Source of the DNA: an uncultured Holophagaceae bacterium
Lineage (GTDB): Bacteria > Acidobacteriota > Holophagae > Holophagales > Holophagaceae
Length of the DNA stretch: 9,920 bases
Assembly (NCBI GenBank): GCA_903876615.1
Contig: CAIRAS010000531.1
Span: forward strand, 1 to 9,920
Direction of reading: 5' to 3'
Shown here: positions 1 to 6,600 of the stretch, piece after piece
Layout: the number at the start of each line of letters is the position of its first letter
Numbering within the stretch: the stretch's first letter is position 1
Made by a program: the position numbers and the translations under genes
The notes under the pieces: model-generated
What the model was told of the DNA's origin: nothing
What the model saw: only the letters and a program-made list of their open reading frames with translations
Databases searched by the model: none

Positions 1-18
1 CTTCAAGCTCAGGATGGG

Positions 19-98
19 AACCGCAGATGGCACAGATCTGCGCAGATGAGCGCAAAGGCCTGTGGCATGCATCTGTGTCATCTGCGCCATCTGCGGTT
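19..98. repeat. Imperfect inverted repeat of CAGATG-type units
   Basis: The arm at 19-37 (AACCGCAGATGGCACAGAT) is the reverse complement of 80-98 at 18 of 19 positions; the one mismatch is A32 against C85. The arms enclose a 42-base loop. Each arm is itself made of short 9-10 base direct units: GCAGATGGC, ACAGATCTGC and GCAGATGAGC on the left, and CATCTGTGT, CATCTGCGC and CATCTGCGG on the right. It begins just beyond the hemerythrin stop codon and has no obvious T-tract on either side, so it looks more like a dispersed REP-like intergenic element than a simple terminator. It may still protect or end the hemerythrin transcript. Confidence 0.7.
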
Positions 99-105
99 TG
101 CTTTT

Positions 106-504
106 TCAGCGCGGCTGGAGGTGCTGGGCGAGCTTGCGGTCCTCCACGGAGATGTGCTGGGCCAGCCAGTCCCGGAGGAAGACCATGACCGTGATGGAGA
201 GGGTCAGGGACCCGGCAGTGTGCTTCTCCTCCAGCTCCTGCACCTGGCGCACGAGGTCATCGTGCAGGGCCTTGTGCGCCGCCATCCCCGGATAACCGGT
301 CTCGGCCATGAAGGCTTCTTCGGTGGCGAAGTGCTCCACGGTGTAGCTGCGCAGGAAGGCCAGCATGTGGCCGAGCTGCTGGCGGGAGTTGCCGGCCAGC
401 ATGTCGTCGTGCAGCTGGTTCACGGCCTCGAACAGGGACGCATGCTGGGCGTCGATCACGGCGTGACCCAGCTGGAGGTCACTGGAAAACTGCACAAAGG
501 CCAT
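106..504 (-). CDS. Bacteriohemerythrin (132 aa)
   Basis: Small cytoplasmic four-helix protein that binds O2 through a diiron centre. Family members are proposed to store, deliver or sense oxygen. All seven expected iron ligands are visible: His21, His58, Glu62, His77, His81, His117 and Asp122, in the family patterns IDAQH, HFATEE, H-x3-H and HISVED. Length is normal for a stand-alone bacterial hemerythrin. There is no signal peptide and no fused chemotaxis or signalling domain, so a free O2 carrier is likelier than a sensor. I chose the ATG at 502-504 because AGGAGGAG lies six bases upstream (511-518); a start at 531 would add nine residues and bury that site. The tryptophan often found near the N-terminus of the family is absent; Phe6 sits in that area. 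The gene reads alone, away from any recognisable partner. Confidence 0.93.
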   Translation of the reverse strand: MAFVQFSSDLQLGHAVIDAQHASLFEAVNQLHDDMLAGNSRQQLGHMLAFLRSYTVEHFATEEAFMAETGYPGMAAHKALHDDLVRQVQELEEKHTAGSLTLSITVMVFLRDWLAQHISVEDRKLAQHLQPR

Positions 505-725
505 GACAAACTCCTCCTGGGCCTGGCGCACGCGGGATCGTCTGCACCCGCTGAACCCCAGCCTCTCCTTCCTATCGGAGGTGTCGTCGGAACGCTGGAA
601 TTGCAGCGACCCACCCGCAGGCGCCCTGGTGCGGGCGGTGGCCGGCCCGGCCCCCCGTGGGTGCGAGGGAAGGCGTGGTTTTCTTCTGCAGGCGAAGCCA
701 CGAATAACTTTCTTTTCTAGGAACG

Positions 726-757
726 CAAACAGCCCCGGCCGGAGCCGGGGCTGTTTG
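726..757 (-). terminator. Strong hairpin terminator downstream of the HU gene
   Basis: AAACAGCCCCGGC at 727-739 pairs perfectly with GCCGGGGCTGTTT at 744-756 around the 4-base loop CGGA. One more C-G pair (726/757) makes the stem 14 bp. It lies about 20 bases past the HU stop codon. On the minus strand the stem's 3' side ends in TTT, but no long U-tract follows. It is the only strong terminator-like hairpin in the window and separates the HU gene from the hemerythrin leader. Confidence 0.8.
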
Positions 758-777
758 TATTGCGGTGCCGGTTGGCG

Positions 778-1092
778 CTACTTCTTGGCGGCCTTCTTGG
801 CGGCGGGCTTGGCCTTCGCCTTGGCGGCGGCCTTCGAGGGCTTGAAGCCCACGCTCTTGCTGGCCGCGATCTTGATGGCGGCGCCCGTCTGGGGGTTGCG
901 GCCGGTGCGGGCCTTGCGGCTCTTCTGGTAGAAGCTGCCGAACTGGAAGATGGCAACCTTGCCGCCCTTGCCGACACAGGCATTGATGGTGCCGAAAGCG
1001 GCGCCCAGGGCTTCGTAGGCAGCGCTCTTGGAGACTTCGAGCTTCGCCGCAAGCTGGTCGGCGAGGTCGCGGAGGGAAATGGAATCGGCCAA
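778..1092 (-). CDS. HU family DNA-binding protein with lysine/alanine tail (104 aa)
   Basis: Nucleoid-associated histone-like protein that binds and bends DNA as a dimer. The HU/IHF fold spans about residues 5-85: the helical dimerisation part comes first, then FGSF (51-54) and the DNA-binding arm ARTGRNPQTG (61-70) with Pro67, the residue that intercalates into DNA in this family. HU is usually about 90 residues. Here the last ~20 residues (84-104) are almost only Lys, Ala and Pro with nine lysines, resembling the basic tails of eukaryotic H1 or mycobacterial HU, and they probably add nonspecific DNA affinity. Translation very likely starts at TTG (1090-1092): AAGGAGG lies five bases upstream, and no ATG fits. 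The gene is monocistronic, with a leader in the region up to 1387 and a strong terminator at 726-757. I cannot assign the paralogue (HupA/HupB/IHF) from sequence alone. Confidence 0.95.
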   Translation of the reverse strand: MADSISLRDLADQLAAKLEVSKSAAYEALGAAFGTINACVGKGGKVAIFQFGSFYQKSRKARTGRNPQTGAAIKIAASKSVGFKPSKAAAKAKAKPAAKKAAKK

Positions 1093-1387
1093 GGTGGCCT
1101 CCTTGAAAGAAGCGCCAACGGGCGCTGTGAGAGGGTTGTGGCAGGAACGGAAGAACCTTGTTCGCTGCCAAATGTCTCAGACTTTGGGTCTGAAGTGTTC
1201 ACTAATTTTCGAGAATTCGCTGGACCCGTGCGGTCACGAGGCCAAGTAAAGCATCGGTTGAGGGCGCGGTCCAGCCGCTTTCGAGGGGCCGAGGTGGGGG
1301 CACACCCCCCTCCGACCCCGCGCCAGGACTGGTTTGGCGGGGAAAGGGATCCCTCCGGAACCTGAAAAAAGTGAGACCCTTGGGGCC
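1093..1387. other. Divergent intergenic region between the HU and MFS genes
   Basis: About 295 bases without a convincing gene. It must hold the promoters for the minus-strand HU gene and the plus-strand transporter. Its middle (about 1165-1250) is clearly richer in A/T than its surroundings. A short palindrome, TCAGAC-N5-GTCTGA at 1177-1193, could be an operator. I found no -35/-10 pair good enough to call. Confidence 0.5.
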
Positions 1388-2584
1388 ATGGCCAAGTCCT
1401 CCGCTCCCGAGCCCCTCCCGGCTCCGCACGCCCTTTCCCCCGCGCTGGTGCTATTCATGGCCACGGCCACGGGGCTGGCGGTGGCCAGCAACTACTTCGC
1501 CCAGCCCCTGCTGCCCACCATGGCCCGGGAGTTCAACCTCTCCGTGACCGGGGCCGGGATCATCGTCACCACGGCCCAGCTGGGCTATGCCACGGGGTTG
1601 CTGCTGATCGTGCCCCTGGGGGACCTGTTCGAGCGCCGGGGGCTCATTGTGGCCATGACCCTCTTGGCGGCGGCGGGGCTGCTCACCATCGCCCTGGCCC
1701 CGGCCATGCCCTTGGTGCTGGTGGGCACGGCCCTCACGGGCCTCTTCTCGGTGGTGGCGCAGATCCTGGTACCCTTCGCGGCCACCCTGGCGGCGCCCGA
1801 GGAGCGGGGCAAGGTGGTGGGCACCGTCATGAGTGGCCTGCTCCTGGGCATCCTCTTCGCCCGCACCGTGGCGGGGGCCCTGACCCCCCTGGGCGGCTGG
1901 CGCACGGTCTACTGGGTGGGCGCCGCGGCGATGGTCCTCACGGCCGTGGTGTTGCGCCGGGTGCTGCCCCGGCATCACCAGCCCGTGGCCCTCTCCTACT
2001 TCCGCCTCATCCACTCCATCTCCACCCTATTTCGCGAAGAGCCGGTCCTCCGGATCCGGGCCCTGCTGGGGGCCTGCGCCTTCGCGAACTTCAGCGTCTT
2101 CTGGACCTCCATGGCCTTCCTGCTGGCGGCGCCGCCCTACCGGATGGCGCCCGGCACCATCGGGCTCTTCGGGCTGGCGGGCGCCGCGGGGGCCCTGGCC
2201 GCCTCCGGCGCTGGCCGTCTGGCGGACCGGGGGCGCGGCGACCGGGTCACCGGTGCCGGCCTGGCGATCCTTCTGTTCTCCTGGCTGCCCCTGGCCTTCG
2301 GGCGCCACTCGCTGACGGCTTTCGTGGTCGGCGTCCTGCTCCTGGACCTGGCGGTGCAGGCGATTCACATCAGCAACCAGACGGCCATCTACCGGCTCAG
2401 GCCCGAGGTCCGCAACCGCCTCACCGCCGCCTACATGACCAGCTATTTCATCGGCGGGGCGGCGGGCTCCCTGGCCTCGGCCTCGGCCTACAGCCACTTC
2501 GGCTGGCTGGGGGTGGTGGCCGTGGGCGTGGCCTTCAGCGCCTGCGGGGGGATCATCTGGACGGTCATCCAGGTCCGCGACTGA
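1388..2584 (+). CDS. MFS transporter, 12-helix drug/metabolite exporter type (398 aa)
   Basis: Inner-membrane secondary transporter of the major facilitator superfamily. The protein is hydrophobic throughout, with about twelve membrane segments from residue 18 on. It has the family's loop 2-3 signature in the form GDLFERRG (78-85). The N-terminal pattern NYFAQPLLPTMA (35-46) and the QLGYATG stretch (64-70) resemble the group of proton-driven exporters that includes E. coli YgaY/YnfM, so efflux of a small molecule is the likely role; the substrate cannot be read from sequence. I chose the ATG at 1388. An in-frame TTG at 1334 would add 18 polar residues, but neither start has a strong ribosome binding site, so the choice is uncertain. 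The hydrolase gene follows after 76 bases in the same direction, so the two may be co-transcribed. Confidence 0.9.
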   Translation: MAKSSAPEPLPAPHALSPALVLFMATATGLAVASNYFAQPLLPTMAREFNLSVTGAGIIVTTAQLGYATGLLLIVPLGDLFERRGLIVAMTLLAAAGLLTIALAPAMPLVLVGTALTGLFSVVAQILVPFAATLAAPEERGKVVGTVMSGLLLGILFARTVAGALTPLGGWRTVYWVGAAAMVLTAVVLRRVLPRHHQPVALSYFRLIHSISTLFREEPVLRIRALLGACAFANFSVFWTSMAFLLAAPPYRMAPGTIGLFGLAGAAGALAASGAGRLADRGRGDRVTGAGLAILLFSWLPLAFGRHSLTAFVVGVLLLDLAVQAIHISNQTAIYRLRPEVRNRLTAAYMTSYFIGGAAGSLASASAYSHFGWLGVVAVGVAFSACGGIIWTVIQVRD

Positions 2585-2660
2585 GTCGGCTCGGTTCAAC
2601 GGCGGTTTCGCAGGGCCCGCTCCGGCAGTAGGATGGCCTTCAGAGACCCCGGGAGCGACG

Positions 2661-3581
2661 ATGACCAAGGCCGATGCGCTAGGACCCGTGACGACGCTGG
2701 ATCTGCACTTCCAGGCTGAGGGCACGGTCGCGGCCTTCCTGGTGCAGACCTCCGAGGGCCCGGCCTTGGTGGAGACTGGTCCCGAGTCCCTCTACGGCAA
2801 CCTGGAAGCTGCGGTGAACGCCCAGGGCTTCGCCATGGAAGACATCCGCCACGTCTTCGTGACCCACATCCACCTGGACCACGCCGGATCCGCCTGGCGC
2901 CTGGCGCGGCACGGGGCCAAGGTCTATGTCCACCCGAGAGGGGCTGCCCACCTGCAGGAGCCGGGCAAGCTCATGGACTCCGCCCGACGGATCTACAAGG
3001 ACGACATGGACCGCCTCTGGGGCCGCATGGAGTCCATTCCCGGCGACCAGGTCGTGGCCCTGGCGGACGGCCAGTCCGTGCAGCTGGGCAACGAGTCCCT
3101 CCAGGCCCTCCACACGCCGGGCCACGCCAACCACCACATCACCTACCGGCTGGGCGACGGCCTCTTCACCGGCGACGTGGGCGGCATCCGCATCGGCGAC
3201 GGCCCCACCATCCCACCCCTGCCGCCGCCGGACATCGACCTCGAGGCCTGGGCGGACTCCATCCAGCGCATGCGGGCCGTGCAGCCCCGGTTCATCTACG
3301 CAACCCACTTCGGCATCAAGCGCGATGGGGCGACCCACTTCGACTCCCTGGAGGACAACCTGGTGCGCATCGGCGGCTGGGTGCGGGAGCGCCTGGTCGC
3401 GGGCGCCACGGAGGAGGCCATGGTGCCGCCCTTCCAGGCCTTCATGCAGGATCTGCTGGCGGGCTACGGCCTCACGGCGCGCGCCATCGAGGAGTACGAG
3501 ATCGCGGACCCAGCCTTCATGAGCGTCTACGGCCTGGCCCGGTACTGGCGCAAGAAGGAACCCGGGGCCTTTCCCGGCTGA
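2661..3581 (+). CDS. MBL-fold metallo-hydrolase (306 aa)
   Basis: Hydrolase of the metallo-beta-lactamase superfamily with a complete dinuclear metal site: THIHLDHAG (68-76, ligands His69, His71, Asp73, His74), His155 in HTPGHANHH, Asp172 in TGDVGG and His216 in ATHFG. No signal peptide is seen, so it probably acts in the cytoplasm. The catalytic fold occupies about residues 10-222; the C-terminal ~85 residues are helical and may form a lid or substrate-specific part. The superfamily includes lactonases, thioesterases, glyoxalases and nucleases. This one lacks extra features that would pick one, so the substrate is unknown. GGGAG lies a few bases before the ATG. A weak promoter-like pair (TTCGCA at 2607-2612, TAGGAT at 2629-2634) sits between the transporter and this gene, so it may have its own transcript. 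It converges with the synthetase gene, with 13 bases between stop codons. Confidence 0.9.
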   Translation: MTKADALGPVTTLDLHFQAEGTVAAFLVQTSEGPALVETGPESLYGNLEAAVNAQGFAMEDIRHVFVTHIHLDHAGSAWRLARHGAKVYVHPRGAAHLQEPGKLMDSARRIYKDDMDRLWGRMESIPGDQVVALADGQSVQLGNESLQALHTPGHANHHITYRLGDGLFTGDVGGIRIGDGPTIPPLPPPDIDLEAWADSIQRMRAVQPRFIYATHFGIKRDGATHFDSLEDNLVRIGGWVRERLVAGATEEAMVPPFQAFMQDLLAGYGLTARAIEEYEIADPAFMSVYGLARYWRKKEPGAFPG

Positions 3582-3582
3582 A

Positions 3583-3618
3583 CGCCCGGGGGGCTCAGCG
3601 GTCGGGTCCCCCCGGGCG
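3583..3618. terminator. All-GC hairpin between convergent hydrolase and synthetase genes
   Basis: CGCCCGGGGGG (3583-3593) and CCCCCCGGGCG (3608-3618) are perfect 11-bp inverted arms around a 14-base loop. The hairpin begins two bases past the hydrolase stop and covers the last codons of the opposing synthetase gene, so it lies inside that gene's mRNA end. No T-tract follows on either strand. A role as a shared transcription stop or RNA 3' end is an inference from position and stability. Confidence 0.5.
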
Positions 3619-6600
3619 CTGGCGTGTGGGGGCCCCTTCGTAGGCACCGCCCGCCGGCAGCCGCTCCCGCTTCATGATCACGCTGTGGGGGGCCACCGAG
3701 GCGTGGGCCCCTACCACCGCGCCGTAGAGGGGCACGGTGCCGAAGCCCAGGGTGGCGCCCTCCTGGATGTCCACGTAGTCGATCTTGAGGACGCGGTCCT
3801 CGAAGGTGTGGGCCTGGAACATGGCCTGCACCGTGGCGCCGTCGCCGATGATGATCATGTCCGGATCCACCACCTGGGCGAAGCCCGGTCCCAGCACCGC
3901 GCCGTGCCCCACCCGGAGGCCCATGGCGCGCAAGTACCAGGTGAGCCACAGGGTGCCCTCCAGCGTGGCCAGGAGGGGCCGGGCGTACATGCTCCAGGCT
4001 ACATAGAGGAAGTCCCAGCGGCTGCACCAGCAGGACCAGAAGGGATGCAGCCCCGGGCGGACCCGGCCCAACAGGAGCCACTTCAGGACCAGGACGGCGA
4101 GGACGAAGGGCAGGGCGCTGGCCAGGGACAGCAGCGGCAGCGCCAAGCCGAAGAAGGCCGCCGGGCCGAGGCTGGCGTGGGCCGCCGTGACGGCCGTCGC
4201 CCAGGCGAAGAAGGCCAGGCCCGGGGCCACGGGCAGGCTGAAGCGCAGGAGCTCCCAGAACAGCCGGGTGAGGTAGCGGAGGGTGGAGGGATCGTGGGTG
4301 AGGCTTCGGTCCATGGCCACCACCTCCCGGCGGGGCAGCTCGAAGGGCGGGTGCCCGAACCAGGAGGTGCCCGCACGGATGCAGTCAGGGTCGGCCACGG
4401 TGCAGACACCCAGAAGGACGTCGTCCGGCAGGCTCTGGCCTGGGCCGATGACGGCGTGGTTGCCCAGGAAGGTGTTCCCGCCAAGGCGCACCCGGCCGAG
4501 GGTCACCGCGCCCCGGGAGACCCGGGGGCCGCCCAGGTAGATGCCGTCGGCGAAGAAGGTCTCCGGGCCGATCTCCACCAGCTCTGGCACCACGTCGAGG
4601 ATGGTGCTGATCTCGCACCCGGGCCCGAGGCGCATGCCGGCCAGGCGCAGCCACACCGGCCAGAAGAGGGTGCCACTGAGCCACTCCCCGGCGGTGTCCA
4701 CCAGGCCGGGCTTCAGCCAGACGCGCAGGTAGGCGGGGCTCCAGCGACTCACCACACCCGGCTGCACGGGACCAAGGGCGCGGGCCAGCAGGGCCTGGAC
4801 GGCCAGGGTCAGGGGGACCGCCAGCACCAGGGCCACCAGGGTCGAAGCCACCGAGAGGCTGGAGTAGGTGTCGAGGGCGCGGTCCCGGGGCCAGCCGTGG
4901 GACCAGGCCAGGGCGACGATCAGTAGGTCCGCAGGCAGGGCCAGGGCCGCGCCCAGGGCCAGACGCAGGGCCAGGAGCCGCCAGCCGTAGCCGAAGGGCG
5001 TCAGCGTGGCGGTCACGGCCGGAGCCCCGGGAGCCGCGCCTGCGGGCGCGGCGGGGGTGCCGTGCCAGAGCTCCCCGGCGGGAACCCGGTCGCCCATTCG
5101 CAGGAAGGAGAGCGCCGAGAGACAGGCCCCCTCGCCCATGGTGGTGTCGGGGTCGAGGCTGGCGCGCACCTCGACGGTGGCTCCGGCGCCGAGGGTGATG
5201 GGACCCACCAGGAGGTGTCGGGACTCCAGGTCCACCAGGCGCAGGGCCGCGTCCTGGCCCAGGGTGGCGTCGTCGCCCAGCGTCAGGAGATCCCACCCGC
5301 CCTGGAGGAGGTTCACGCCGCGGTGGATGTGCACCCGCCGCCCGATGCGAGCCCCCAGAGCCCGGAGCGCGACGCATTGCAGCTCGGTGCCCGAGAGCAG
5401 CGGCCAGGGGATCAGGCCCACCGCGCGCTGCACCATCCAGTTGCGGATGTAGAAGCCCCCCCACACGGGGGCCCGCAGGGCCCGGTAGCGGCCGATGAGC
5501 AGGCGCTTCACCAGCACGGCGAAGGCCAGGGCAGCCGCGGTGTAGAGGCCTAGGCCCAGGGCCGAGACCAGCGGCGCCAGGAACACCAGGGGCAGGATTC
5601 CGAGGCGGTGGGCCAGGGCCGGGACGGTCTGAAAGATAGCCGCGTAGAGCAGCGGCGCACCCAGCACCAGCGCGCCCAGCAGCCAGAGGGTCTGCAGCCC
5701 CAGGGCCAGGGCTGGGTGTGGAATGGGAGCTGGCGGTTGGGTGGGGCCCCACGCGGCTTCGGCCAGGGGTGCGGCGGTGGCGGGAACCCGCTGCACCAGA
5801 CCGGCGATGGTGGGTGCCTCGTAGAGGTCCCGCACCGTCAGGGCGGCGGTGCCCGGGTCTTCACGGAGCAGGGAGACCGTCAGGGCCGCGCCCAGACTGT
5901 CGCCGCCCAGGTCGTTGAAGAAGTCCGCGTGGAGCGGCGGATCCCCGAGGAGATTCAGGGCCTCCCGGAACGCGCGGGTCACGGCGGTCTCCAGCAGTGT
6001 GCGTGCTCTCGTTTCGGCCGAGGTGGGACCCTCGTCGGCCCGGAGCGGGGGCAGGCGCTCGCGGTCCAGCTTGCCGCCCACGGTGGTGGGCAGGGCCTCC
6101 AGCAGGCCCACCTGCGCGGGCACCATGTAGGCGGGCAGGCCGAGTCCCACCCAGCCCTTGAGGGCGGCGGCCGAGGGGACGTCCGCGGCGGAGACGGGCA
6201 CCACGAAGGCCACCAGGGTCTGGCGGCCGCCCTCACCCTGCACGGTGCAGGCCGCAGCGCGGATGCCGGGATGCGCGGCCAGCCGTGTCTCGATGGCCTC
6301 CAGCTCGATGCGGTAGCCGCGCAGCTTCACCTGCGAGTCGATGCGGCCGTGGTAGTGGTGGGCGCCGTCCGGGGCGCAGTGGACCAGATCCCCGGTGCGG
6401 TAGATCCGGCCGAACTCCGGGTGCTCGAGGAACTTCTGGGCCGTGACCTCGGGCTGGTGCCGGTAGCCGCGGGCCAGCCCGAGACCTCCGAGGCACAGCT
6501 CGCCGGGCTCGCCTTCAGGTACCTCCCGCAGCTCTGCGTCCAGCACCCAGGCCCGCAGGCCGGGGATCGGTCCGCCGATCGTGACAGGCTGGCCAGAGAC

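Noticed and set aside
28..42. Sigma-54-like sequence TGGCAC-N5-TGC
   Set aside because: The -12 element lacks TTGC at the right spacing, and the bases are part of the CAGATG repeat with no gene suitably placed downstream on that strand.
569..600. CCGATAGG on the minus strand as a second sigma-28 promoter before the hemerythrin gene
   Set aside because: No TAAAG- or TCAAG-like box lies at the required distance upstream.
46..720. Plus-strand open frame (224 codons)
   Set aside because: It is antisense to the bacteriohemerythrin gene with all seven iron ligands; the translated product shows no domain.
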